Shown here in pieces: positions 43,283-51,771 of a DNA stretch of 61,327 bases (positions are counted from its first letter, which is position 1; each line of letters opens with the position of its first letter). Below the pieces are notes generated by a model. That model ran no database searches and was not told where the DNA came from. It saw nothing but the letters and a program-made list of their open reading frames with translations. The DNA is from Alphaproteobacteria bacterium (GTDB lineage Bacteria > Pseudomonadota > Alphaproteobacteria > Rs-D84), in contig JAFGMC010000001.1 in assembly GCA_016927735.1 (NCBI GenBank), forward strand, positions 1 to 61,327, written 5' to 3'. A program made the position numbers and the translations under genes.

Positions 43283-44521
43283 TTATCTGTTGGTCAGGCG
43301 CAATTCTATGCGACGATTTTTTTGCAGACTGACAGAGTCATTTCCCAGTTCAACTGGATACATTTCACCAAATCCGCTTGGTATTAATCTGCGTTTGGAT
43401 ACACCAGAATTTGACAATTCATCAGAAACTGCTGTGGCACGCAACAAAGATAATTGCGTATTGTTTTTGTATTTTGGGTTGCCTGGAATAACAGGTGTTC
43501 TATCTGTATGACCATCAACACGGATAATCCAATTTACATCTGTTGGGATTTTACCTTCTAGATCCTTGATTACGTTTGCAAGTAAACGTAATTGATTTTT
43601 ACCTTCTGGTGATAGTGTATATTCACCACTGGCAAACAAAATATCACTGGAAATAATAAATCTATCACCATCTTGTTTAATACTGGTTCTGTCACCCAGT
43701 GCCAATTTTATTGCTTTGTAAAAATCAGATTGATATTGGGATACTTTGGTCAGTTCAGCAACCTTGTCAGCCAATGCTTTGTTAAGGCGACTGGATAATT
43801 CAACATACTGAATTTCTTGTGATTGCGATTTTGCCTCTGCCGCATCCAGTGAAGCTTGTAATTTTGCCAATTGTTCTGATAATGCCATACGTTGCGCTTC
43901 CATATCGGATTGTAATTTACGACGTTGTTGTTCCAATTCAGAAGTTTTTTGCTTGTCTACGGTTGCTTGATTTAATTGAGAGTTCAATAAAGCAATCATT
44001 TCTTGCATATCGTTTTCAGATTTTTGCAATTCATAAACCTTATTTTCATAAGATGTTACCAGTTCTTGCAAACTCATATCTTTTTCTTGTAATTCAGAGC
44101 CCAGCTGATTAATTTGATCTTCAAGATTTGTTTTAGTGTTTTGCAGTTCAACAGTTTTATTCTGAAGCTCGGCAGTTTTGTTTTGCAATTCAGCAGTTTT
44201 GTTTTCAAGAATTTTAGTTTTATTTTCCAATTCATTTCTGCTGTTTTGTAAATTTTCCAGTTCACTGCGTGCCAAAATCAATAAACGTTTTGCTTCTTGT
44301 TCATCTGCGGTCATTTGAATAATTGACTGTGATTGCTGGGCATTTGTCTTTTTTAATTCAACAATAGTTTTAATACCGGTGCTTTTATTAAAAACGCTGG
44401 TTGTTGTCCATAAGAACACAAATACAATTAATAAGAAAATAAGTATAATCACCAGGTTGGAAAATAAATCCACAAATCCAGGCCATGTATTAGTCTTTTC
44501 GCGAAAACGAATATTTAACAT
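43283..44521 (-). CDS. inner-membrane coiled-coil protein with OmpA/MotB-type peptidoglycan-binding domain
   Basis: The 412-residue product has a TM helix near residues 20-42 (NLVIILIFLLIVFVFLW), a long coiled coil (about 60-265) with tandem NKTAELQ-type heptads near 100-129, and a C-terminal OmpA domain near 295-412 (SDILFASGEYTLSPEGKNQL; VDGHTDRTPV; LSLLRATAVSDEL; NRRIELRL). The order resembles MotB or TolR/Pal-like stators, with a much longer coil. It is 33 bases downstream of a MotA/TolQ-type gene, so the two probably form a proton-driven complex spanning the periplasm to the cell wall. No flagellar genes are nearby. Confidence 0.85.
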   Translation of the reverse strand: MLNIRFREKTNTWPGFVDLFSNLVIILIFLLIVFVFLWTTTSVFNKSTGIKTIVELKKTNAQQSQSIIQMTADEQEAKRLLILARSELENLQNSRNELENKTKILENKTAELQNKTAELQNKTVELQNTKTNLEDQINQLGSELQEKDMSLQELVTSYENKVYELQKSENDMQEMIALLNSQLNQATVDKQKTSELEQQRRKLQSDMEAQRMALSEQLAKLQASLDAAEAKSQSQEIQYVELSSRLNKALADKVAELTKVSQYQSDFYKAIKLALGDRTSIKQDGDRFIISSDILFASGEYTLSPEGKNQLRLLANVIKDLEGKIPTDVNWIIRVDGHTDRTPVIPGNPKYKNNTQLSLLRATAVSDELSNSGVSKRRLIPSGFGEMYPVELGNDSVSLQKNRRIELRLTNR

Positions 44522-44554
44522 TTGTGATTCCTCTCTCTCTCGTATTTAATTTAA

Positions 44555-45346
44555 TCAGGTCAATTTTGAAACTGTTTTTTCCAATTTTTGAACCGCCCGT
44601 GATAATTCTTTGGTTGCCAAGTTTATTTGTGGCAGAGTCCCCATTGTATCAAACCCGTTTGATTCAGATATTCTTGCACGTGCTGACAAGTTTTCTTCCA
44701 GATCACGAAATATGGAATTCTGTGCAAGTTGTACCTGTAATCCCAAAAATCCAACAATCAAACTGCCCGCCAATCCGAACAGAGAACTGGTAAATGCGGT
44801 TCCCATTCCAGCAAGTGGTTTCGCAAGTCCCATTTGAACAGCATTCATTATATTTTCATCATCAAAATTTAAATTGCCAACCAATTCTGCGAATCCACCG
44901 ACAGTGTGTATTAATCCCCAAAATGTCCCGAGCAATCCTAAAAATATTAATGTGTTTGTTATGTATCGCACAGATTCACGTTGATCCTCGAACCTGCCTA
45001 TTATCATATCCAAAAAATTGCTCAACGTATTCGTTGAAATCACATTATTATTTTTTTCGCTGTGTTGTAATATTATCGCAACAGGTCGCAGTAAACGTGG
45101 TGGTAATTTAGAACTTTTATTTTCAACAAAATATTTTTTCATCCATCTGTATTCAGGAAGTAATTTGAAAATGTCAGCAAAGCACAATCCAATACCAAAT
45201 ACAGTTGCACCTATGATTATGCCATTCAACCAAATGTTTGTGACAGCAATACTCAGGAATTGTTTATTGAACAAAATTACCCCGGCAATTACAAACGCAG
45301 CAAACAAAGCCATTCTATTAAGATTTCTGTGAAACTGATTACTCAT
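44555..45346 (-). CDS. MotA/TolQ/ExbB-family proton channel protein
   Basis: The 263-residue inner-membrane protein has an N-terminal pair of TM segments (about 11-55), a cytoplasmic loop, then TM segments with LIFLGLLGTFWGLIHTVGGF near 131-150 and GMGTAFTSSLFGLAGSLIVG near 178-197, the conserved proton-channel region of the family. A soluble helical tail (ELSRAVQKLEKTVSKL) ends it. It pairs with the OmpA-domain coiled-coil gene downstream. Its exact relative (MotA, TolQ or ExbB) is not clear from sequence alone. Confidence 0.85.
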   Translation of the reverse strand: MSNQFHRNLNRMALFAAFVIAGVILFNKQFLSIAVTNIWLNGIIIGATVFGIGLCFADIFKLLPEYRWMKKYFVENKSSKLPPRLLRPVAIILQHSEKNNNVISTNTLSNFLDMIIGRFEDQRESVRYITNTLIFLGLLGTFWGLIHTVGGFAELVGNLNFDDENIMNAVQMGLAKPLAGMGTAFTSSLFGLAGSLIVGFLGLQVQLAQNSIFRDLEENLSARARISESNGFDTMGTLPQINLATKELSRAVQKLEKTVSKLT

Positions 45347-45366
45347 CTACATCTCGCTTTCATTGG

Positions 45367-45396
45367 ATAATAGTAAAAATATGTGAATAAAGTCAA
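45367..45396 (-). promoter_or_regulatory. promoter for the MotA-like / OmpA-domain pair
   Basis: On the minus strand TTGACT (45396-45391), an 18-base spacer and TATTAT (45372-45367) lie 20 bases before the ATG at 45346. An alternative -10, TACTAT, overlaps it. Confidence 0.6.
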
Positions 45397-45410
45397 TAGA
45401 GATTATTTTC

Positions 45411-45438
45411 TTGATTTTATTAGAAAAATGTTCATAAT
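45411..45438 (+). promoter_or_regulatory. candidate promoter for rpsF-rpsR-rplI
   Basis: TTGATT (45411-45416), a 16-base spacer and CATAAT (45433-45438) lie 57 bases before rpsF in the divergent region. Confidence 0.5.
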
Positions 45439-45495
45439 GACCTTGTTCCTGCTGATATCATAGGGGTGTCGGCTGACTAAACCAAAGGAAATAAA

Positions 45496-45834
45496 ATGGC
45501 TTTTTATGAAAGCGTCTTGGTGTTTCGCCAGGACCTGACGGAGTCGCAAGTTAAAGAAAAAGCGACAAAATTCGAAAATATTATCAAAGAACTTAATGGT
45601 TCTGTTAAATCCACAGAATTATGGGGTTTAAAAAATTTATCCTATGTTATTCGTAAAAATCGCAAGGCTCACTATGTTATGTTTAATATAGAATTGCCGG
45701 GTGCACAAGTTACAGAACTGGAACGTCGTTCTCGTATTGATGAAGACGTTATTCGTTTCTTGAACGTACGTGTTGAAGAATTGTCAAAAGATCCATCAAT
45801 TATGATGAAGAAAAACAGCGAAGAGGTTGAGTAA
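45496..45834 (+). CDS. rpsF: 30S ribosomal protein S6
   Basis: S6 forms a heterodimer with S18 on the platform of the 30S subunit. The 112-residue product begins [19 protein letters not shown] and has [20 protein letters not shown] near residues 42-61, both diagnostic. AAAGGAAATAAA precedes the ATG. The TAA stop shares its last A with the rpsR ATG (TAATG), so translation is coupled. Confidence 0.96.
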   Translation: MAFYESVLVFRQDLTESQVKEKATKFENIIKELNGSVKSTELWGLKNLSYVIRKNRKAHYVMFNIELPGAQVTELERRSRIDEDVIRFLNVRVEELSKDPSIMMKKNSEEVE

Positions 45835-46061
45835 TGGCAGTACGCGCAGCGATTTATCGCAAAAAATCAAACCCATTAAAGGGTAAAGAAATTGACTATA
45901 AAGATGCCAAGTTGTTGGGTCACTATATTACCGAACGTGGAAAAATAGTACCATCACGCATCAGTGGTGTTTCCCAGAAAGATCAACGTTCTTTGGCACA
46001 GGCCATCAAACGTGCACGTCATTTGGGATTGTTACCATTCGTACGTAACAACTTGGGCTAA
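45834..46061 (+). CDS. rpsR: 30S ribosomal protein S18
   Basis: S18 pairs with S6 on the 30S platform. The 75-residue product has the S18 core [20 protein letters not shown] near residues 21-40 and [20 protein letters not shown] near 42-61, followed by [10 protein letters not shown]. Length is standard. It overlaps rpsF by one base and precedes rplI by 43 bases. Confidence 0.96.
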   Translation: MAVRAAIYRKKSNPLKGKEIDYKDAKLLGHYITERGKIVPSRISGVSQKDQRSLAQAIKRARHLGLLPFVRNNLG

Positions 46062-46104
46062 ATTAAATTTGGGATTTATCCCTAACTTTGAAAAAGGACA
46101 GATT

Positions 46105-46683
46105 ATGAAAATTATATTAACAGAAAAAGTAAACAATCTTGGTAATATTGGTGACACAGTAGAAGTAAAAACTGGTTATGCCAGAAATTATTTGTTGCCA
46201 AATGGCAAAGCTTTGCGTTGGTCAGCTGCAAATGTTGCTGTATTTGAATCTAAGAAAGCAGAACTGCATGCAAAACAAGATGCAGCTAAAAAATCAGCAG
46301 AATCATACGTTGATGCGGTTAAAAATGCAAAACTGCATATGATTCGTCAAGCTGGTGATACAGGTCAATTGTACGGTTCTGTATCCAGTCGTGATATTGC
46401 ACGTATGTTGGTTGATATCGCAAACGTTAAAATAGACTCAGCCCAGGTAATGCTCGGCAGTCCTATTAAATCAGTTGGCAGCTTTGATACAAAAATTGCT
46501 TTGCATCCAGACGTTATTGTGCCAGTAAAAGTTTATGTTGCACAAACCCAAGATGAAATTGATGCTTTGGTTGCTGGTAAAGTTTTAACTTTTGGAACAA
46601 AGAAAGTTGAAGAAGATATAGAAGAAACAATTATCACTGAAGAAGTTGCAGAAGAAGCTGAAGAGAAATCAGAAAAAGAATAA
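46105..46683 (+). CDS. rplI: 50S ribosomal protein L9 with acidic C-terminal tail
   Basis: L9 reaches out from the L1 side of the 50S subunit. ATG 46105 is preceded by AAAAAGGACAG; the open frame upstream overlaps rpsR and is not coding. The 192-residue product has MKIILTEKVNNLGNIGDTVE and VKTGYARNYLLPNGKA at the N-terminus, a linker helix and the C-terminal domain (KSVGSFDTKIALHPDVIVPV). A Glu-rich tail of about 25 residues extends beyond the usual 150-residue length. Confidence 0.95.
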   Translation: MKIILTEKVNNLGNIGDTVEVKTGYARNYLLPNGKALRWSAANVAVFESKKAELHAKQDAAKKSAESYVDAVKNAKLHMIRQAGDTGQLYGSVSSRDIARMLVDIANVKIDSAQVMLGSPIKSVGSFDTKIALHPDVIVPVKVYVAQTQDEIDALVAGKVLTFGTKKVEEDIEETIITEEVAEEAEEKSEKE

Positions 46684-46703
46684 ATTTTTATCAGACTTTG
46701 ATT

Positions 46704-46736
46704 TTAAAAGACCGCACCCCCTTGTGCGGTCTTTTA
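46704..46736 (+). terminator. intrinsic terminator after rplI
   Basis: AAAAGACCGCA (46706-46716) and TGCGGTCTTTT (46725-46735) form an 11-bp stem with an 8-base C-rich loop. It ends the rpsF-rpsR-rplI operon. Confidence 0.85.
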
Positions 46737-46765
46737 ATTATCTTTCAAAAACATGTTTTTAATTT

Positions 46766-46771
46766 TATAAT
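46766..46771 (+). promoter_or_regulatory. -10 box immediately before recO
   Basis: A perfect TATAAT lies 6 bases before the recO ATG, with a weak TTTCAA (46743-46748) 17 bases upstream. No Shine-Dalgarno precedes recO, so the transcript is probably leaderless. Confidence 0.45.
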
Positions 46772-46777
46772 AGTTAT

Positions 46778-47434
46778 ATGAAGCTGGAATCATATGGCAT
46801 TTTAATCGAAATCAGACCAATTGGTGAACGTGATTCGGTCGCGCGTATCTTTACGCGTGATTATGGTGTTTTGTGTGGGATGTTAAAAGGTGCACAAATT
46901 TCGAAAAAAAATAGATCATTGGTGGGGCAGGTTGGCAGTGTATCTTGGAATGCGCGTGTTGATTCACAACTGGGTGTTTTTCATTGGGAATCAGAAAAAA
47001 ATCTAGGTGCAATTATAATGATGAATCCAAAGTCACTGGGTTGCATGAATTCTGTTTTTGCACTGGTTGCGACCTTATTACCAGAACGTGAAAATTATGA
47101 GACGTTATATTTGCAAACTGAAAACTTACTTAATGGTCTTATTTTACAAACTGACAATATTAACGACCAATATTTATATTGGGAAACAGGTTTATTACAA
47201 GAACTTGGATATGCGCTGGATATGGGAAAATGTTCTGGTTGCAAAACAACAGATAATTTAAATTATTTATCACCAAGAACTGGGCGTGCCGTTTGTGATG
47301 AATGTGCAAAACCTTATTTAGACAAGTTGTTTAAATTACCACTTACACTGGACGTGACAAAAAAGTTCCTGGAAAAAATTTATGAACACCAGGGTGGTAC
47401 AATACCTCTATCACGTAAAATTTTATCAATATAA
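46778..47434 (+). CDS. recO: DNA repair protein RecO
   Basis: RecO works with RecR to load RecA on SSB-coated DNA. The 218-residue product has the N-terminal OB-fold (YGILIEIRPIGERDSVARIF near residues 6-25, then YGVLCGMLKGA) and an alpha-helical C-terminal half with the zinc cysteines C152, C155, C173, C176 (CSGC; CDEC). Length is a little shorter than the usual 240. No Shine-Dalgarno; see the -10 box upstream. Confidence 0.92.
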   Translation: MKLESYGILIEIRPIGERDSVARIFTRDYGVLCGMLKGAQISKKNRSLVGQVGSVSWNARVDSQLGVFHWESEKNLGAIIMMNPKSLGCMNSVFALVATLLPERENYETLYLQTENLLNGLILQTDNINDQYLYWETGLLQELGYALDMGKCSGCKTTDNLNYLSPRTGRAVCDECAKPYLDKLFKLPLTLDVTKKFLEKIYEHQGGTIPLSRKILSI

Positions 47435-47459
47435 TTTTTTTGTCAACTTAATATTTCTC

Positions 47460-47487
47460 TTGCGATTTTTTGAAAATTTGGTAGGAT
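47460..47487 (+). promoter_or_regulatory. candidate promoter for the DsbA-like gene
   Basis: TTGCGA (47460-47465), a 16-base spacer and TAGGAT (47482-47487) lie 30 bases before the ATG. The -10 differs from consensus at two positions. Confidence 0.4.
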
Positions 47488-47517
47488 TCCTTTCGTTCAA
47501 TAGAAAAGGAGAAAACT

Positions 47518-48345
47518 ATGACTTGGACAGTACTAGTTCTGATATTGGGAGTTGCTCTCTATTTGTTCGGTGATATGATCATCAAACAAAAAGGTGGAAA
47601 ATCTCAAGAATCTAGAATGAATTTGATAAAAAATTCAGCAAAAGTTCTGGCAATCGTTTTGATCGCTGGCAGTGTATGTCGTCTGTGGACACCATACTAT
47701 CTGACATCAGTCAATCCATCTATATTGCAAGAGATGGCACAGGGTATGCAGGAAAAGAAGAGCATGAATAATAATCGTGAAGTTCGTCGTTATGTTCGTT
47801 CTAATATGAACAAAATGGTGGCTGATGCACCAGTAATAGGAAAAGCTGATGCAGAAAAAACAATATTTGTTTTCACAGATTATTCTTGCCCATATTGCCG
47901 CCGTGTACACGGTGAATTGCAACGTGTGTTAAAAGATCGTTCAGATGTTCGTGTTGTTGTAAAAAACTTTGCGATACATGGACCATTGTCTGATTCACCA
48001 GCACGCGCTGTTATTGCTGCAAAATTGCAGGGTGACGACAAAGCTGCAGTATTAGATAACGCATTAATGACTCGTGAATTTTATTCTCAGAATGATTTGA
48101 AAGATCAATCAAAATTGGGTGATAAGGTTCATAGCAATGTTATGAAAATGGCAAAAGAAGCTGGTTTGGATGTTAAAAAACTAGAATCTGATATGAAGGG
48201 ACCAGTTGTTGCACGTGAATTGGCACAGGTTCGTGAATTAGCAGAACGTTTCCAAATTGGTGGAACACCATTCTTGATTATTGGCGACAGTGCTTTTCCA
48301 GGCGCTATCCCATACGATCAAATCATGGGTGCTTTGAATAAGTAA
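47518..48345 (+). CDS. membrane-anchored DsbA-like thiol:disulfide oxidoreductase
   Basis: The 275-residue product has two N-terminal hydrophobic segments (about 3-20 and 40-57), then a periplasmic thioredoxin-fold domain of DsbA type. The active site is CPYC at 124-127 (FTDYSCPYCRRVHGEL), with the inserted helical domain and the cis-Pro loop FQIGGTPFLIIGD near 240-252. Such enzymes introduce or shuffle disulfides in exported proteins; CPYC with an anchored N-terminus resembles DsbA/Com1-like proteins. AAAAGGAGAAAACT precedes the ATG. It is the only thiol oxidoreductase in the window, and the Cys-rich exported proteins are plausible substrates (inference). Confidence 0.88.
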   Translation: MTWTVLVLILGVALYLFGDMIIKQKGGKSQESRMNLIKNSAKVLAIVLIAGSVCRLWTPYYLTSVNPSILQEMAQGMQEKKSMNNNREVRRYVRSNMNKMVADAPVIGKADAEKTIFVFTDYSCPYCRRVHGELQRVLKDRSDVRVVVKNFAIHGPLSDSPARAVIAAKLQGDDKAAVLDNALMTREFYSQNDLKDQSKLGDKVHSNVMKMAKEAGLDVKKLESDMKGPVVARELAQVRELAERFQIGGTPFLIIGDSAFPGAIPYDQIMGALNK

Positions 48346-48365
48346 TTATTTAAAAGCTTATAAAT

Positions 48366-48393
48366 AAAAAATCCGGCAATTGCCGGATTTTTT
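48366..48393. terminator. bidirectional intrinsic terminator
   Basis: AAAAATCCGGCA (48367-48378) and TGCCGGATTTTT (48381-48392) form a 12-bp stem around a 2-base centre. It serves the DsbA-like gene and the convergent polA. Confidence 0.85.
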
Positions 48394-51124
48394 ATTTTCC
48401 CCAAGTTGTATCAATATTATATTCAGCCAAAAGCGGTACAGATAATTTTGCAACATTCTCCATTTCGAATTTAATTTGTTTCGCAAATTCTTCGGCCATG
48501 TCGCGGTCGCATTCAAAAACCATTTCATCATGCACCTGCATAATCATTTTTATGTTTGAATTATTACCAGGTTTTTTATCAATATTTATCATCGCCAGTC
48601 GCATTAAATCCGCTTCGAAACCTTGGATTGGTGCGTTGATTGCAGCACGCAATGCATACGAACGCAACCTTGGATTTTTTATTTCTGGTAATTCTATTCT
48701 GCGACCCCATGGTGTATAAACGCATGCATGTTGGGTTGCAAATTGTTTTGTTTCTTCCATATATTCTTTTATTTCGGGCAGTCCCGCCATATAAGAATTT
48801 ATTATATTTTGTGCCTCGGTTCGGGATACATTTAATTGTGCCGCCAAACCGAAAGATGAGATTCCATAAATAATAGAGAAATTTACAGTCTTGGCTTTAC
48901 CGCGTAAATCTTTTGGTACAGGAACACCGTCAGCAACCCCAAAAATTTTTCTGGCAGTTTGTTCGTGAATATCAAATCCATTCTGAAAAGTTTCCTTGAA
49001 CATTTTTACATCTGCAACATCAGCCAATAAACGCAGTTGAATTTGTGAATAGTCAGCTGAAATTAAAACCTTGTTAACAGGTGCAATGAAACACTTACGA
49101 ATTTCTTCACCCAGCTCTGTCTTAATCGGGATATTTTGCAGGTTTGGGTCACGACTGGACAAGCGACCTGTATTTGTGCTGGTTTGTAAATAAGTTGTAT
49201 GAATTCTTCCATCACGACCAATTTGTCGCGGCAATGCGTCTGCGTAAGTTCCAGCCAACTTTGCAATAGACCGCCAACCTAACACTTTTTCTATGACAGG
49301 ATGACTGTCAGCTAATTCGTTTAAAGTATCGGCATCGGTTGAACGTTTTTTATTCTCAGATAATTTCAATTCATCAAATAAAACGGTTCCCAGTTGTTTT
49401 GGACTGGCTATATTAAAGTCATGTCCAGCGATATCCCATATTTCTTTTTCCAATCTGGTCAACTGTTCATGAAATATTTTAGAAAGTTGCTGTAGTTTGG
49501 ATTTATCAATCAAAACACCAGCGCGTTCTATTTTTAACAATATTTGCAATAGTGGCAGGTCACAACTTTCATAAAGCTTTTTGAATTTTTCATTTTTATC
49601 AAGTTGTGGTTTAAATAATTCATATAATGCAAAACAAACATAAGAATCTTCGGCAGCATAAGGTGCAGCAATATCAATATCCAATTCATCAAAATGTTTA
49701 TCTTGTGTCTTTGATTCAAACAATGACGAAAAAGAAATATTTTCATGATCCAAATATATTTTTGCCAAATCGTCCAACCCATGCGAATGCAAAGATCCAT
49801 GCAAAACATAAGACAACAACATAGTATCATCAATTGGTGCAATTGCTTTTGTATCCCAATTTTCGTTTTCCAGGATATGTAAATCGTATTTCAGATTATG
49901 TCCGACTTTAATTATATTTGGGTTTATTAAATATGGCCACAGTTTTTGTTTAACCGTATCAATTGATAATTGGGTTGGAAGAACAGCCTCGTTTTCATCG
50001 AATAAACTGGTCGGTTTATTTTTATGGCGAATTGGAATGTAAATTCCATATGACGAATCAGACGCCATGGATATTCCAACAATTTTATCTTCCATTTGAT
50101 TTAGACCAGTTGTTTCAGTATCCAGTGCCAGAACATCTTTAATTGTTGATAAAAATTCATCCAGTTCTTGTTCAGAATTAATAATTTTATATTTTGATAT
50201 TGGCTTTTGTTGATGCGTGTTTTTAACTTCAAATTTTTCATCAGTTGTTAGTGTGTTTAGTTCTGTTTCTGATGGGAATAATTTTTCAATCCGCGTCGCC
50301 AAAGAATTACTTTCAATTTCATTTCTGACAAAATTCAAAGCATTTTTTACATTGAATTTAAATGGTGATAATGTTAAACCATTCAAATCAACATCTGTTT
50401 TCAGTGTGACAAGTTGTTTTGATATGCGTGCTTTATGTTCATTGTTAATCAACAAATTTCTGATTCGTTCGTTTTCTATGGAATTTATATTTTTATAAAG
50501 TTCGTCCAGTGTTCCGAATTTATTAATAAGCTCGGCTGCTTTTTTTGGACCTATACCCGGGATGCCTGGAACATTATCAGACGAATCGCCAATCAGACTT
50601 TGTGCATCTATAACTTGATCAGGTCGCACACCAAATTTTTCAAAAACACCAGGTTCACGAATTTCCTGTTCTTTCATACCGTCATACAGAAAAATACAAT
50701 TCGACACCAACTGCATTAAATCTTTGTCACTTGTAATAATTCTGGTACCACCATCATGTGTGCAAAACTGTTTGGATAATGTTGCGATAACATCATCTGC
50801 TTCTACATCAGGAATACTGAGGACTGGCATACCCATAGATCTTGCAGCGCTGCGAACTAATTCCAATTGTGCAATCAGGTCTTCTGGCGTATCACCCCTG
50901 TTAGCTTTGTATTCTGGATATATATCATTACGAAAGTTTTTTCTGGTTGCATCAAAAACACAAACAACAATATCATCGGGTTTTGCGGCCGCCAGAACAG
51001 GTAGAATCATACTGAAAAATCCATAAACAGCACCTGTCGGCGTACCATCACTGCGCGATAATCGCGCACGTACACCGTAATAAGCCCTGAACAATAAAGA
51101 GTTTCCATCAATAAGTGTAAGCAT
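48392..51124 (-). CDS. polA: DNA polymerase I
   Basis: PolA removes RNA primers and fills gaps. The 910-residue product has three domains: 5'-nuclease (MLTLIDGNSLLFRAYYG; GDSSDNVPGIPGIGPKKAAE near 179-198), 3'-5' exonuclease with intact Exo I motif DTETTG at 335-340 and NLKYDLHIL, and polymerase with SADYSQIQLRLLAD (motif A), VNFSIIYGISSFGLA (motif B) and QVHDEMVFE (motif C). Full length. The start has no good Shine-Dalgarno. Confidence 0.97.
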   Translation of the reverse strand: MLTLIDGNSLLFRAYYGVRARLSRSDGTPTGAVYGFFSMILPVLAAAKPDDIVVCVFDATRKNFRNDIYPEYKANRGDTPEDLIAQLELVRSAARSMGMPVLSIPDVEADDVIATLSKQFCTHDGGTRIITSDKDLMQLVSNCIFLYDGMKEQEIREPGVFEKFGVRPDQVIDAQSLIGDSSDNVPGIPGIGPKKAAELINKFGTLDELYKNINSIENERIRNLLINNEHKARISKQLVTLKTDVDLNGLTLSPFKFNVKNALNFVRNEIESNSLATRIEKLFPSETELNTLTTDEKFEVKNTHQQKPISKYKIINSEQELDEFLSTIKDVLALDTETTGLNQMEDKIVGISMASDSSYGIYIPIRHKNKPTSLFDENEAVLPTQLSIDTVKQKLWPYLINPNIIKVGHNLKYDLHILENENWDTKAIAPIDDTMLLSYVLHGSLHSHGLDDLAKIYLDHENISFSSLFESKTQDKHFDELDIDIAAPYAAEDSYVCFALYELFKPQLDKNEKFKKLYESCDLPLLQILLKIERAGVLIDKSKLQQLSKIFHEQLTRLEKEIWDIAGHDFNIASPKQLGTVLFDELKLSENKKRSTDADTLNELADSHPVIEKVLGWRSIAKLAGTYADALPRQIGRDGRIHTTYLQTSTNTGRLSSRDPNLQNIPIKTELGEEIRKCFIAPVNKVLISADYSQIQLRLLADVADVKMFKETFQNGFDIHEQTARKIFGVADGVPVPKDLRGKAKTVNFSIIYGISSFGLAAQLNVSRTEAQNIINSYMAGLPEIKEYMEETKQFATQHACVYTPWGRRIELPEIKNPRLRSYALRAAINAPIQGFEADLMRLAMINIDKKPGNNSNIKMIMQVHDEMVFECDRDMAEEFAKQIKFEMENVAKLSVPLLAEYNIDTTWGK

Positions 51125-51139
51125 AATTCAATAGATAAA

Positions 51140-51164
51140 TCAGGGCAGATTTTAACTGCCCTGA
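51140..51164 (-). terminator. hairpin terminator between the barrel gene and polA
   Basis: TCAGGGCAG (51140-51148) and CTGCCCTGA (51156-51164) form a 9-bp stem with a 7-base loop. On the minus strand it follows the outer-membrane gene by about 15 bases; its T tail there (ATTTATC) is weak. Confidence 0.6.
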
Positions 51165-51178
51165 GATTTTTTGTTTAA

Positions 51179-51718
51179 TTAAAATACATAACGCAGTTTT
51201 ATACGGAAATCATAACCGAACAAGTCTGGTTTCAGAGTATAAAATTCTACGAAATTAGGTACATACAATGCACGTGCTTCTAAATCAATTTTAAACGGCA
51301 TTACAGGCATATCAAATGTTATACCCAACATACCTTGGTATGCAGCAGTTGATGAAATATCGGTTGTGTCTGCATATGTACCATTAAATGCTGTACCAAT
51401 ACCGATACCCATGTATGGCTTGATAACTGTTGATGGCATTTTCAAGTATGCATTCAACATAGCCAAATCCATTTTAATGTCAGAATTGCTTAGATGATTA
51501 TATTCAACTTCGGCACGTAATACTGGGATATCAATACCGAACACTGCACCATATGTAAATGCTGAATCACTGGCCTTGTCATCACCACTGAATAATGTGA
51601 TACCACCAGAACCAGCAGTTGCGCCAGCATAGACATCCATAACTGCCCCAGCATTTGCATTAGCTGTAAAACCCAGAACAGAAACCAAAGTCAAAAGACC
51701 GGTTGTTTTTAATTTCAT
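51179..51718 (-). CDS. small outer-membrane beta-barrel protein
   Basis: ATG 51718 follows AAAGGAGAAAAAT, a strong Shine-Dalgarno; the longer frame runs back into pth and is discarded. The 179-residue product has a signal peptide (MKLKTTGLLTLVSVLGFTAN, cleavage after ANA) and a mature part of about 155 residues made of alternating beta segments (YAGATAGSGGITLF; LRAEVEYNHLSN; IKPYMGIGIGTAF; FKIDLEARALYVPN), ending YDFRIKLRYVF with a C-terminal Phe as in barrel proteins assembled by BAM. It resembles the 8-stranded OmpW/OmpX or surface-antigen type. Its -35 box overlaps the start of pth. Confidence 0.82.
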   Translation of the reverse strand: MKLKTTGLLTLVSVLGFTANANAGAVMDVYAGATAGSGGITLFSGDDKASDSAFTYGAVFGIDIPVLRAEVEYNHLSNSDIKMDLAMLNAYLKMPSTVIKPYMGIGIGTAFNGTYADTTDISSTAAYQGMLGITFDMPVMPFKIDLEARALYVPNFVEFYTLKPDLFGYDFRIKLRYVF

Positions 51719-51741
51719 ATTTTTCTCCTTTGTGTAATAAT

Positions 51742-51771
51742 ATGATAAGACAAAGAGAGTCATATATGCAA
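51742..51771 (-). promoter_or_regulatory. promoter of the barrel gene, overlapping the pth start
   Basis: On the minus strand TTGCAT (51771-51766), an 18-base spacer and TATCAT (51747-51742) precede the ATG at 51718. The -35 box is the complement of the pth start codon plus three bases. Confidence 0.45.

Noticed and set aside
45964-46104. N-terminal extension of L9
   Set aside because: The frame overlaps rpsR and does not match L9; ATG 46105 has the Shine-Dalgarno.
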